NCBI RefSeq assembly: GCF_000699445.3
Contig: NC_067196.1
Span: 59,711,364-59,775,363, forward strand
Direction of reading: 5' to 3'
Length of the DNA: 64,000 bases
Source: Schistosoma haematobium
Lineage: Eukaryota; Platyhelminthes; Trematoda; Strigeidida; Schistosomatidae
The translations under genes were made by a program, and so were the position numbers. This document shows, piece after piece, positions 22,248-34,039 of this stretch (positions are counted from its first letter, which is position 1; every line of letters starts with the position of its first letter). The notes beneath the pieces are model-generated. The model saw nothing but the letters and a program-made list of their open reading frames with translations, searched no databases and was not told the origin of the DNA.

Positions 22248-24913
22248 ACACTTTCATAGAAATTGACCTAATAAAAGAGTATACTTCTAATTAATTATAA
22301 CTCAGTTGTTTTATCGGAAACGAATAAACTTCACTAATCATGAATACTATCTGTTTCATGTCCTTCCCTTTTCCTTTCTCTTTTTCAGCACCGTGATTGT
22401 GTACCACCGAAATCATATATGGAATGTACACTTTTGTCCTGCTCCGTAACTAACACCTCTAAAATTTATCTGCGGTCACTATCACGGGGAAAAAACTAAT
22501 ACGTTCAACTTGACGTCTTTTGATGACTGATTATGCATTTACCACATTACCTCTTATTATAGACAACTCTGGACTTTAACTGCGTCACCAATTGCTTGTC
22601 ATAATGCAATATCCACAAAGCGCACCATTCGTTATACTGATCGTTAGAGTCTTACTAACATTAATATTCTGTATGAAAATTTATTCCTTTTTTTATATCA
22701 AATATGCCTCAACCTAATCGAGCAACTTAATGGCGTGATGCTTGTATCATTTGTAACAGTCTTATCTTGTCTGTAAACTGGAGTGTCTGATGCAACACAT
22801 TTTTATCTAAGAATATATATTATTAATAAAGTTATTAACAGAACCACAGTAACTAACGTCATTTGTGGGTGAGAGAATGAAAAATAATGGTGTTTGAACA
22901 ATTTTCACTAAGTCATTAGAATGAATCGAAATAGAATCTTAACGAAGGTATCAAAGACCGATAGTTTTTCCGCAAAGTAATCATCGTTATATAGTAACAA
23001 GTAAACTGCGTTTCGAACTTTGTACAGTATAATGAGAAGACAAGGATTATCTGAATTGTGTATTATATTTTTAGTTCATCTCGAACAATATGATTACATA
23101 TACTTGCTAAGATATTCATGCAATATTTCAGCTAGACAAACTGTAGTGCAAAAGGAAACAGAGATAATAAAGAAAACATTGTGTAACACATCATGTCGAG
23201 TAACGCATCCCTATTACCTGGATGGGTTATGAAATCGTATGAATCATTTTCAAGAAACAAAATGAAGAATTAAATGTTCATATGGTTAATGCATTGAGAA
23301 AAATTACCACACGTCCATACGCCCTCATGCGACACCAAAAAGAGTACGGAAGATCTTTTGATACGCGATTACTGTGTGGTTGAATTCAATTACAGGACTG
23401 CAGAATACTATTTTCTATCTAATCTCCGTGAAAATGAACAGCACTAAAAACAACTATAGCATTAAAAATGCTTTTGAAGGCGTACATTTTGCTGGGAAAA
23501 ATGAAGGTAAGTTGTACAGCCGCTGGACAAAGACACCGGATAGTAAAAACGGTTATAAATTCGAATCTATACCAAGAAGTTCAGATGTTTCTTTGCTCAT
23601 ATTTTCGCGTTTTGCAATATATTAGTAGCCAACAACCAACAATAAACCTATGACTGACTTCCTAAGGAGAGATTGAAGTGACAAAAAAAGGGTCAAAAGC
23701 CAACATGTTATTTTTATACTGATTTGATATCAAGCATATGACCCATCTCGACTACATATTTCGAAGAAAAGGAGGATATTCATCAATACTGTACACTTAT
23801 GCGACTATCGGAATTCATTTGCAGTTTTAGCCTCTCAGGATTGTGTGACTCATCCTTTATACGAGTTCTACGAAGCGATGCACACTGTTGTACTGCTGTT
23901 ATTTATATTAGGAACCAGGTTTATGTGGTCATCGGCAATACTTCACCAAGCATTGAGTTCGTGTTGAAAATGAATTGGCCGAATAGCACGGTAGACAGAG
24001 GATTAATTATAGAGAGGAAATATTCAGACTCATGTTACTGCTTGATTGTTAATCTTAGTGCAGTCAGATATGCTTGATTACAATGGTCATGAAACCGTAA
24101 TAAAAACTGCCAATATGACCGTAACATGTAAACTGTTTTGAGGGCTGTTTCGTAAAAAAATTGTTACGCAAATGGCTTTGGATGGACACATCTAACTGTT
24201 AGGAGACGAACATGAGTGACCAGTTGTACACCTAACATGTATCAAGCAGGTAAAATGTACATCATTCACACTTATGCACACACAATTTCCGGCTACCGTT
24301 AACTGTGTGAAGTGAAGTAAAGATCTGGTGACGCAAAAAGTGAGTACAATAAGAATACGGTCACGTTCAAATCTATTTGTCATGAAGTACAAACAATAGA
24401 GGAAAAATATGCATATGGGGATTCAGTTTAAAAACAATCGTAGTAATGTAGATAAGAATTAAATAATAATATGGTCAACGGTCACTCATTAAAACCAGAG
24501 ATAAGCTCATTATACATTAAAAAATTTTCTTATCGTTCGACAGTGCAAAAAAGAGAAGAAGGATTTAGTAGTGTAATTACGAAACCGTAATAATAAACTC
24601 AGTTATCTAATGAGTTAGTATTGTAACCTTATAAATTAAGTGAATAACAACAATTTCATTATGTGTGAAAAAACAAATGCCGACCACTTCATGAGTCAAA
24701 GGCTGTTCTACCATATTTTCGTGAGTCTGGCTAAAAGTATGAAACTTGTTTGCAGACCACATTTTCATCATTGACTTTCGAAGTCCAATAACGTGCATTG
24801 AATTTCTAATAGCGCATTTTAATGTTCAGATGGGCTTAACACTTCAGGATAAGGCGCTATCCCACGTGTATCGCTGATTAATAGATATGTTTCATGATAT
24901 AACACGTTCAAAC
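22248..24913. other. Intergenic stretch without recognisable gene
   Basis: AT-rich. Open frames are short (at most 92 codons, 23,799-24,077) and unlike known proteins. I see no LTR, LINE or tRNA signal. Confidence 0.55.
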
Positions 24914-25318
24914 AAGAAAGAAAGATTAGTTCGACGAAGAGTTCTCTTTTCGGCGAATTCATTTTCAAAGCTGTACAACTGCAAATATATATACTTATTT
25001 TTACAGGGTGATAATAATACTGATAATAAACTTCTGTTATACATGTTGATAGTGAGGTTAAATAAACAAAGGTATTAAAAAATTTTAAAACAAAGAAAGT
25101 TTAATAATCGTTTGACAGTTAGTGGCTTAAGTATTCATTGGGTAAGGATGGCTCAGCATGATAAAATAAAATGTTGAAACAGAGATGAAATGTAATCGGA
25201 ATGATCGTGGAAATAAAAACAAACCGGTTGGGAGCGAAAGATTTGAAGGGAAGATGGAAGGTGAAGCAGGTGGCTGTAAGGGAACAAGAGTATGAAGAAA
25301 GAGAAAATTTTTAATACA

Positions 25319-25657
25319 TTAAGACCATGGTAGAAGAAGAGGTTGTACCAGTCTCTTTTGTACACATAATTCTGGTTTTTCAAAATGTATGGCTATTGCC
25401 TCGGCAATGCAAAGAAGATGCAGTCTAATTGTCTTAGGAAGGCTTCTACTTACCTTGTAAATGACTTTGGACGCAGAGCCTGTCTTGATTGAGTGACCTG
25501 TGTTCACATGGTGTTCGATTACAGAACTTCTTATTGAGCTGTTTCCTCCTCTTTTTAGCCACGCCGGACAATGTTCTTGAATTCTTTTGGATATAGTACG
25601 CATCGAACGACCTATATACCTAGCTCCACAAGAGCAGGTAAATTGGTAAATGCACAT
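25319..25657 (-). pseudogene. Penelope-like GIY-YIG endonuclease domain (left copy)
   Basis: This 112-residue frame carries IYQFTCSCGARYIGRSMR at residues 3-20, in which IYQ...RYIG is the GIY-YIG signature of Penelope-like retroelements. RISKRIQEH-type and SSVIEHHVNTGH motifs follow, then the conserved Glu (IAEAIAIHFEKPEL). In Penelope-like elements this domain follows RT and nicks the target. Here it is detached by frame breaks from the RT-side frame at 25,687-25,941, so it is a remnant. Confidence 0.88.
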
Positions 25658-25686
25658 TGAGTTGGTCAGATGCGATAATTTATCTT

Positions 25687-25941
25687 TCAGATTATTGGTG
25701 AACAGTGATCAGCTGGAGAATAATATTCGCAATGTTGCTGCGAAGAATGTTTTTTTAAAGAGTCCGAAATTCTCCTCTTTAAGATATATGCGGCTCTATC
25801 ATCTTTGAAGTCGATGTTCATGTATAAAATGTTCTTTTCTACTGTAATTGTTTGTGGTTTTGGCACTTTCTGCTTCAAGTTCTTATCAATGAATATAGAA
25901 GGATATCCGTTTTTGATAAGTATCTCTTTTAAAAGGCTCAA
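25687..25941 (-). pseudogene. Penelope-like RT thumb/linker segment (left copy)
   Basis: The frame SLLKEILIKNGYPSIFIDKN...ILYMNIDFKDDRAAYILKRR corresponds to the linker between RT and endonuclease in Penelope-like proteins. The identical frame occurs at 32,689-32,943. It is separated from the GIY-YIG frame by a phase change. Confidence 0.75.
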
Positions 25942-26462
25942 TTCTTCCTCTACGACCTCAGGGCTACAGATTCTTTGTATTCTTGTGGCGAGAGTTATTA
26001 TTCAGTTTCTTTTTCGGCTGATGGGAACCCAACTGTGGAAATTTGAAAGTTGGCCATTCCACATGGGCTTCCTGTAGATAAATCTATAAAGGGCGGCCTG
26101 CTTGAGCATCTGGGCTACCTGTTTCTGCCATCTAGATATTTAAACAAGTTATCTACTCGCGCGCTATTTAAAAAAGGACAGTGGTATTTTTCCTCGTTGA
26201 GATAATTTCATTGTTTTGATCGTTTATTACGTATCAAGACTACTGTTTTCACATTATTTGAATTCATTTCAGTTAATGTATTCGACTAGAGTACCGTTTT
26301 CTACCGCTCTCTCAATTAGTTTTGTCGTTGGTGCTCTTAAGTACCTCATTTTCAATTGTATCTGTTAGTACTTTTGGTCCCAACAATCTACAGTTCTTCA
26401 CTTTTTGGTCATTGATTATGTTTTTGTCTTTGAGTATCCTTTTTGAAGACGACTCCTTTTAA

Positions 26463-27464
26463 ATGACCGAACAGTGTAAAAAAAGTAGTTGCCAACGTCC
26501 GGATTGTCGTTATCCCGTTGAAAGCGGCATGTAGTGCGACGAGTGCAAAAGCTGGTACCACGAAGTTTGCACGAACTTAACGCCTGCGGCTTTCAAACGG
26601 TTCAGTAAGAAGGGTTGCGTATGGCTTTGTCAACAGTGCTGTTCGGATGCAAACAGCCTGTTAACCGAGGACATTTAACTGGTTGATGCTGTAAAGAAGT
26701 GTTTTAGCAAGCGTAGTCGGAACACGTCAAACAGCACTCAATCTGTCGATACACAAACCGAAATGAAGCAAACTAAGGTTAATTCGATAGTAGATGACCT
26801 ACGCGGGTCAAAGAAGGAAAAGCAGTCTCCAAAGGGGCCTGTCTTAAACAAAAGCTGAAGGAAAGTAGGTTCTTCTGTTCCCCGTCTCCCAGATGGGATC
26901 CTACAGGAAACGCCTAGAAGCCGCAATCGCAAGGCTCGATCGGTTTCAAGCGGTAAACATAACCTGACCTCTCAGGTCGTCGACAACTCCCCAGAATCCA
27001 ATACTAGGTTTGACGCAACTGTTGTTTCTTCTCCCAGCACCGTTGACGAGTGGGTGCAGGTTGTAAGGAAGAAAAAATGTAGCGATATAAAAGGTAATCT
27101 TACCCCTGCGACATTAGTCGTAAAATCGAAAGCTGATCATAGCGATAGATCAGCTATTTTTCATAGAATCAAGGAGAGCGAGAGCTCTGAACCTAAAGCT
27201 CGTTTTGAGCATGACAGTGTGATGATTAAGCAGCTGCTTAATCAACTCATGCTTCAAAATATCACTGGGGTCACCTTGCTAAAGGTGTACAGACTAGGGA
27301 GTCTAGCGGACTTGAAACCAAATCATTCCAGACTACTTAAAGTAGTATTCAACTCTTCGAACGAACGTGACCTAATTTTACAGAATGGACACAAATTAAA
27401 GGGTTCAGGAGTCTTTATACGAAAGGACTTACCGTTGGCAGACCGAAAAAGAACTACAATTTAG
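26463..27464 (+). pseudogene. CR1-like ORF1 with PHD-type zinc finger
   Basis: From ATG 26,463 one frame runs to the stop ending at 27,464, broken by stops at 26,532 (TAG), 26,676 (TAA) and 26,856 (TGA). Residues about 5-60 hold Cys/His in a PHD pattern (C..P.CRYPV, CDECKSWYHEVC, CVWLCQQC). The remainder resembles CR1 ORF1 with a basic C-terminal half (LKVYRLGSLADLKP, KVVFNSSNERDLIL). Such proteins bind element RNA. PHD fingers are known in CR1-clade ORF1. Confidence 0.75.
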
Positions 27465-27589
27465 GTTAGACGCTGGCGAAAAGGACCTAAAAATTGTAAA
27501 TTTTCGGGTTGTAAGGCTTCGACAGAGAGTGATACCGAAGCCACTCTGGGTGAAGCACGAAGCCACTTAAATAGGCTTCGGATCTGCTA

Positions 27590-30351
27590 CACTAATGCCC
27601 GGAGCTTACTTAATAAGCAATCGGAACTAGGTGTACAGATTGACTCTACAAAGCCAGACATAATCGCAGTTTCAGAAACCTTGCTGACACAGGCTAGATA
27701 GTATGGAACTTGATTTCGAGGGTTTTACGTTAGTAAGGGCCAACAGAATACAAAAGCGTAAAGGAGGGGGAGTAGCTCTATTCATTAGGAATGCTATCCC
27801 ATTTGCCATTATCGACAGTGTATCCCATGAGAGAGGGACTTGTGAATTAGTTAGTCTCTGCCTGAAATGCAGGGAACAAGAGCTGCTGATTGATTTGGTC
27901 TATCGCAGTCCAAGCTGTGAGGTAAATGAAGTCCTGCTAAGCAGTCTCAATACTTGGTCACAAAGTGGTCGATGTCTAATCCTAGGGGACTTTAATGCAC
28001 CTGTGGTAGACTAAGAAAATCTGCGAACTAAATCGTCGGAGAACTCCTTCGAGCAGGAACTAGTTGATGGGGTTATCACATGTGCTCTAGTGCAACATGT
28101 GAAAGAAGCGACTAGGTACGACCCGGACACTGAGTCATCCTTACTAGATCTGATACTCACTCACTATGTGGATGACGTTGCGAACCTTCATTATATGCCA
28201 CCCCTAGGTAAAAGTGACCACGCAGTTTTAATTTTCGACTTCCATATAACTGTCAGTCACGAGCACGGGTCAGCCCAATCCAGACCTGACGTCTGGAAAG
28301 CAAATATACCAGATATCATGCACTCAGCATCGTTAGTAGATTGGACAATAGACCCAGAGTCCTCAGTTGAAACGGCCTGGAGCGCATTTCGAAATTCATA
28401 CTTAAAAGTTACCACACCTCACATCCCTTGGACTATACCAAGGGGACCGAGAAACTCCCCACCATTGTTCAGTAGGGAGGTCCGCATCCTTCTCCGTAAG
28501 AGAAGAAAAATGTTGGATAGATTTAGGTTACTGGGGACTGATGAAACTAAATCCCAGCATAGAAAAGTCCGGAGTACCTGTGCCTCGACCCTCTGTAAGT
28601 TTAGAAAGCTGTACGAAGAAAAAATTGTTAAGGAATCCATAGAATGCCCTAAACGCTTGTATTTCTATATAAACCAAAGGACAAAAAGAAGAAATGTTCA
28701 CGCACAGTACTGCCGCATCATTAGTGGAGGACGACTTTGGTAGGGCTCAAGTGTTCTCAAACTCCTTTAGCAATGTATACACCATAGAAGCACCCTTCCC
28801 ATCAGCGCATACAGATCCCCCACACATACACTGGATAGCGTGACCATTAAAGAACTCGATGTCTTTGGTCTACTAAATAAGCTTGACATAGGTAAGTCCA
28901 TGGGGCTCAATGAATTGCATTCTAGGCTACTAGAAGAATTAGCTAACTTCGTTGTGAACCCCTTAGATATATGCTTTAATATATCCGTAACGCAGGGTCA
29001 TTTACCCAAAGACTGGAAAAACGCAATAGTAAGTCCTGTCTTCAAAACAGGTACGAAACACAAACCTGAGAATTACCGCCCCGTTAGCCTAACTAGTGTG
29101 GTTGTTAAAATATTAGAAAAGACTATTCGGAAGGAGCTGTTTAAGTATCTCGATAAAAACCAGATCCTTTCGGAGAAGCAGCACGGTTTCAGAATAGGTT
29201 GCTCTTGTCTCACTAACTTATTAGTGGCTCGTGAAAGCTGGTGCGCTCTTAAGGACCAAAAGTTACCTGTAGACGTAGCCTTCGTTAATGTCAGCAAACC
29301 TTCTGACAAGGTTCCGCACAACCGGCTGTTATATAAGTTAAGAAATGTGGGGATTGGAGGCAATCTATTTATGTGGATAAAAGACTTCTTAGTTGGGCAT
29401 CAGCAAAGAGTTCGGGTGAACTCAAAGTTATCTAGCTGGGAAACCGTGCTTAGTGGAGTGCCCCAGGGTACAGTTTTGGGGTCAGTGCTATTCCTCTTGT
29501 ATGTAAATGACCTTCATCGTTTCCTATCATCATCGGTCTTGCTATATGCTGACGATGTCAAGATATGGAGAACGATACGATATGAGGGTGATAGCTTGGA
29601 ACTCCAAAATGACCTGAAGAAATTATCTGAATGGTCTCAAACCTGGCAGTTGCCGATAAATACTTCCAAGTGTGTTGTGATGCATATCGGTCATCAAGGT
29701 ACAGATACATACACGATGAATAACATTGAGCTATCTGTTGTCCAGATACATAATGAACTGAGAGTCATCGTTAGCCAAGACTTAAAGACTACTGAACACT
29801 GCCGAACAATAGCCGTCAAAGGTCTTAGAACGTTATGGTTAATACGTAGGGCTTTTAGTCATATCGACACTAAGACGTTTTTGACTTTTTATACAGTGTT
29901 CGTACGTCCTAAACTTGAGTACTGCATACAAGCGGCCAGCCCTCGCTTGAAAAAAGACAGTGAGTTTCTGGAAAAGGTTCAGAGAACGGCGATTAAGCTG
30001 GTTCCCGGAATAGCGAAGCTTCCGTATGAAGCTCGACTGGCCAAGCTGAACCTTTTCCCGTTGTCATATCGCAGAACTAGAGGCGACTTGATTACAGATT
30101 TCAAATTGCTTAGTGCCAAATTTGCACATGATATGCCCTCATTTTTCTTGTCTTCCAAAACAGAGAATTTACGAGGACACTCCAAAAAAGTTCACAAGCC
30201 AAGAACAAATTACTTGTCAGCTGATTATCGACTTTTCCATCGAATCATCAACGAGTGGAATTCATTACCTCAGCACGTGGTTGAGGCTCCATCCGTCGAT
30301 GCTTTCAAAAGAAAGTTGCATCAACTGAGGGACCACCATTGCCAGGACTAA
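27590..30351 (+). pseudogene. CR1-like ORF2: AP-like endonuclease and reverse transcriptase
   Basis: The endonuclease part shows RICYTNARSLLNKQSEL, ILGDFNAP (catalytic Asp/Asn) and the KSDHAVLIFDF motif. The RT part from 28,840 shows NYRPVSLTS, KQHGFRIGCSCLTNLL, SGVPQGTVLGSVLF and the catalytic YADD box (LLYADDVKIW). The C-terminal LPQHVVEAPSVDAFKRKL is shared with the fragments at 2.8 and 36.9 kb. Stops fall at about 27,700 and 28,012-28,014, and the frame changes near 28,740 and 28,830. The frame 28,840-30,351 alone is 503 residues. The DFSKAFDK motif has become NVSKPSDK, which removes the first catalytic aspartate. Confidence 0.9.
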
Positions 30352-30396
30352 CACAGGCCATCAGGCCTCCTGTCCTTCCAAAACTGAAACTGAATG

Positions 30397-30760
30397 TATC
30401 ATTATGTCTTTTATTCGCATAACCTATTCTGCCGCGTTTCTGAAAAGTGTACAACCTTTCGTTGTCAAGGTTACAAAAAAACCAATAAGAGACAATCTGG
30501 TTGCTGGCAATATACAACGAAAAGAATGCACATTATTCAGATGTTCATTTACTGAATTGCTTACATCTAACTGGCGATCACTCAATATTTATCGCCAGGA
30601 CCGACCAAGAAGAAAGAAACGGAAACTTGTTGAAATACTTTGCGCTGAGAATTTTATATTGTACCAAAAATATTATATTGAATGAAGCTGATGATAATAA
30701 TAAATAATAATAATAAATCTTGTTTTCTTGTCATATCTACATCAAGGAAGTGAATATTTT
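30397..30760. repeat. Left inner arm of the Penelope palindrome (about 364 bp)
   Basis: This is the reverse complement of 32,096-32,456, almost identical apart from one 3-base difference in an AAT run. Without the LINE insertion it would continue directly into the left outer arm. Confidence 0.9.
30404..30720 (+). mobile_element. Unassigned short element with (AAT)n tail inside Penelope sequence (left copy)
   Basis: The Penelope frame (NIHFLDVDMTRK) is cut by about 310 bp that ends in an AATAATAATAAA-type run, like the 3' tail of a small LINE-mobilised element. The same insert sits at 32,140-32,450 in the other arm. A 93-codon frame (SFIRITYSAAFLKSVQPF...) crosses it, but I do not recognise it. 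Since both arms carry the insert, it came before the inverted duplication. Confidence 0.5.
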
Positions 30761-31108
30761 GTTTGCTTTCAACTTCAAGTGTGAATTTTATTGATGGGTG
30801 ACAATTATCAAATGTCCTTAGGAGATCACTTAAGTTACATTTGTTGTCACAAATGATAAAGATAGCATCCACATACCTTTTATACAAGTGGAGGTTTTCT
30901 ATTATTCTTTTGAGTTGGTTGTTTTCTAAACTGGCCATGAAGCAATGTGCCAGTAATGGACCAAATGGGGATACCATTGCTATAGCATCCTTCTGTCAAT
31001 GAATTACATCGTTGAATGTGAACTGTACATGGCAAGTGCGACGTAGTAATAGTTCCTTCAAATAAACCTCAAGTGTCCCGATGATTATCTCATTCTTCGA
31101 AGAAACCA
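30761..31108 (-). pseudogene. Penelope-like RT palm fragment
   Basis: The minus strand encodes VSSKNEIIIGTLEVYLKEL, VQFTFNDVIH, AMVSPFGPLLAHCFMASLE and KRYVDAIFI. The last is the position of the YVDD catalytic box, with the second Asp replaced by Ala. This segment is just what the plus-strand copy to the right lacks. A stop lies after FNDVIH. Confidence 0.82.
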
Positions 31109-32145
31109 TATTTATCCAATCTCGAAATCTCTTAAACGCCATGTAAAAAATGTAATTGGCTATATTCGTCCTCACATTCCGTTATTAGAACTCAACATTT
31201 CAAAAAGATCTCCTGTATTATATGAATTATCACTTAACGAACACAATCTTTTCACCGAATATGTTACCACAGTTATCGACAAACGCACAAAAAACTCATT
31301 ATCAGACCTCACTAAAAGTCTAAAAACCACAGAAACTCAGCACAACTTTCCTAGCAATTCTGAGAGATATGTGTTTAATCATTCTTCAATATCGCTGACA
31401 TATGTACAATTAGAAGCCTTATCTTTGGGAATAAAATTTTGTGACATAAATGAAGTTAACAAAATCAACACACATGTTTAATTCGAAATCTTAATCAAAC
31501 AAACAAATGGTTTTAATCCAATCTCTGGTCAAGAATTCCAGCGTTTCAAATCCACTCTTCTTGACAGCTGGAACCAATATATTAGCACGAAAGTAACAGG
31601 CAAAATTCTACTATCAAAAGAACATAGAAATCAGATAAAACTACTTAGAAATAATAAAGACTTGATTATAACACGTTCAGATAAAGGTGCTGGTTTAGTG
31701 CCGCTAGATCGCAAGAGTCATAATGAAAAAATGACAACGTTATTATCAGATGACACCGAATTCTCAAAACCCATCAATGAGAAAAACAAGTCTGAAATTA
31801 TAGAAAAGCAACTAACCGATGTCCTTAAGAGAATGAAAAATCAGCAGTTAATCAACGAACAGGTCTTTGAGCATATAAAACCAACAGCATCAATAATACC
31901 GCGATTATACGATCTGCCAAAAATACACAAACCTGGCCTACCTATTAGACCTATTCTCGATATGTCAGGATGCCCTTACCACCCTATAGCAAAGTGGTTG
32001 GCGAATCTCTTAGAACCCGATAGAAAACTCATTTGCAAACATTCCGTACGTGATACTTTTGAATTTATCGAGCACATAAAAGAAGTTGTAAGCAAAAAAT
32101 ATTCACTTCCTTGATGTAGATATGACAAGAAAACAAGATTTATTA
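31109..32145 (+). mobile_element. Penelope-like element, N-terminal RT region (right copy)
   Basis: This reads head-to-head with the minus copy from a junction at about 31,108/31,109. The first 500 bp are broken (stops, frame changes). The frame 31,662-32,114 is open. At about 32,090 the RT palm is skipped: the sequence jumps from EVVSK straight to NIHFLDVDMTRK, and short matching stretches (GTTGTAAGC / GTTGAAAGC) fit deletion by microhomology. Confidence 0.82.
31662..32114 (+). pseudogene. Penelope-like RT N-terminal domain
   Basis: This 150-residue frame carries the motifs typical of Penelope-like RT: IITRSDKGAGLVPLDR and RLYDLPKIHKPGLPIRPI near residues 100-117, followed by PYHPIAKWLANLLEP. 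The frame ends after EVVSK where the palm region is deleted, so no active RT is possible. Confidence 0.88.
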
Positions 32146-32456
32146 TTATTTATTATTATCATCAGCTTCATTCAATATAATATTTTTGGTACAATATAAA
32201 ATTCTCAGCGCAAAGTATTTCAACAAGTTTCCGTTTCTTTCTTCTTGGTCGGTCCTGGCGATAAATATTGAGTGATCGCCAGTTAGATGTAAGCAATTCA
32301 GTAAATGAACATCTGAATAATGTGCATTCTTTTCGTTGTATATTGCCAGCAACCAGATTGTCTCTTATTGGTTTTTTTGTAACCTTGACAACGAAAGGTT
32401 GTACACTTTTCAGAAACGCGGCAGAATAGGTTATGCGAATAAAAGACATAATGATA
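32096..32456. repeat. Right inner arm of the Penelope palindrome (about 361 bp)
   Basis: Inverted partner of 30,397-30,760. It contains the NIHFLDVDMTRK end of RT and the short inserted element in minus orientation. Confidence 0.9.
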
Positions 32457-32474
32457 TATCAAAACAAACAAAAA

Positions 32475-33716
32475 TAGATAACTTGTTTAAATATCTAGAT
32501 GGCAGAAACAGGTAGCCCAGATGCTCAAGCAGGCCGCCCTTTATAGATTTATCTACAGGAAGCCCATGTGGAATGGCCAACTTTCAAATTTCCACAGTTG
32601 GGTTCCCATCAGCCGAAAAAGAAACTGAATAATAACTCTCGCCACAAGAATACAAAGAATCTGTAGCCCTGAGGTCGTAGAGGAAGAATTGAGCCTTTTA
32701 AAAGAGATACTTATCAAAAACGGATATCCTTCTATATTCATTGATAAGAACTTGAAGCAGAAAGTGCCAAAACCACAAACAATTACAGTAGAAAAGAACA
32801 TTTTATACATGAACATCGACTTCAAAGATGATAGAGCCGCATATATCTTAAAGAGGAGAATTTCGGACTCTTTAAAAAAACATTCTTCGCAGCAACATTG
32901 CGAATATTATTCTCCAGCTGATCACTGTTCACCAATAATCTGAAAGATAAATTATCGCATCTGACCAACTCAATGTGCATTTACCAATTTACCTGCTTTT
33001 GTGGAGCTAGGTATATAGGTCGTTCGATGCGTACTATATCCAAAAGAATTCAAGAACATTGTCCGGCGTGGCTAAAAAGAGGAGGAAACAGCTCAATAAG
33101 AAGTTCTGTAATCGAACACCATGTGAACACAGGTCACTCAATCAAGACAGGCTCTGCGTCCAAAGTCATTTACAAGGTAAGTAGAAGCCTTCCTAAGACA
33201 ATTAGACTGCATCTTCTTTGCATTGCCGAGGCAATAGCCATACATTTTGAAAAACCAGAATTATGTGTACAAAAGAGACTGGTACAACCTCTTCTTCTAC
33301 CATGGTCTTAATGTATTAAAAATTTTCTCTTTCTTCATACTCTTGTTCCCTTACAGCCACCTGCTTCACCTTCCATCTTCCCTTCAAATCTTTCGCTCCC
33401 AACCGGTTTGTTTTTATTTCCACGATCATTCCGATTACATTTCATCTCTGTTTCAACATTTTATTTTATCATGCTGAGCCATCCTTACCCAATGAATACT
33501 TAAGCCACTAACTGTCAAACGATTATTAAACTTTCTTTGTTTTAAAATTTTTTAATACCTTTGTTTATTTAACCTCACTATCAACATGTATAACAGAAGT
33601 TTATTATCAGTATTATTATCACCCTGTAAAAATAAGTATATATATTTGCAGTTGTACAGCTTTGAAAATGAATTCGCCGAAAAGAGAACTCTTCGTCGAA
33701 CTAATCTTTCTTTCTT
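32475..33716 (+). repeat. Right outer arm of the Penelope palindrome (1,242 bp)
   Basis: Inverted partner of 24,914-26,155. It holds the RT-endonuclease linker (32,689-32,943) and the GIY-YIG domain (32,973-33,311) in plus orientation, and ends at 33,716 where similarity to the left arm stops. Confidence 0.92.
32973..33311 (+). pseudogene. Penelope-like GIY-YIG endonuclease domain (right copy)
   Basis: Same 112-residue frame as 25,319-25,657 except Phe for Ser in QFTC-CGARYIG. GIY-YIG signature, Arg of SMRTISKR and the catalytic-type Glu in AEAIAIHFEKP are all present. It is detached from the RT-side frame (32,689-32,943) by a phase change. Confidence 0.88.
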
Positions 33717-34035
33717 ATTTAATGACATAATTAAAGTATAACGTTGAATTATGCCAGAGTCAAAAGTGCGAATTAAAAAATGCTCAGATGAATACACTCC
33801 CCACATTCACATCTGTAAACAAACAGCGATTGTAATCTGATAAGGTGCACAGTTGGGGGTTGGCCAATCGTCATCTTTTAGTATAAGTCTTGAAATAAGA
33901 ATTCTAATTATTCAAATATAGTGTACACAAAATAAACGAGGAATAGGAACACTCAATGGTAAAAAAACGCAAAAGTACACACTTGTAAGTCATAAGTATT
34001 TATGATGAATACGAAGTTACTAGGAGGATAACAGT
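33717..34035. other. Non-coding stretch, nothing recognised
   Basis: No open frame of note and no repeat shared with the rest of the window. Confidence 0.5.
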
Positions 34036-34039
34036 GATT

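Larger units (their letters stand above)
24914..26155 (-). repeat. Left outer arm of a Penelope-like palindrome (1,242 bp)
   Basis: This is the near-exact reverse complement of 32,475-33,716, with equal length. The only change I noticed is one base, which turns a Ser into a Phe in the GIY-YIG domain. The arm contains the C-terminal part of a Penelope-like ORF and its 3' flank. Beyond 24,914 and 26,155 the two copies diverge abruptly. Confidence 0.92.
26156..30396 (+). mobile_element. CR1-like LINE (family 1), near full length, inactivated
   Basis: This is the best copy of the family. A leader (26,156-26,462) precedes ORF1 (26,463-27,464), which has a PHD-type zinc finger. ORF2 (about 27,590-30,351) has an endonuclease and RT. 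The 3' end is a short CTGAAA-type repeat (AAAACTGAAACTGAATG) with no poly(A). It lies between the left outer and left inner arms of the Penelope palindrome, exactly where the right half has only an 18 bp spacer (32,457-32,474), so it inserted into one arm. ORF1 has three stops and ORF2 several breaks. Confidence 0.88.

Noticed and set aside
30404..30685. 93-codon frame SFIRITYSAAF... as a host gene
   Set aside because: It is repeated in inverted form at 32,168-32,449, lies inside a Penelope frame and ends at an AAT tail, so it is element sequence.
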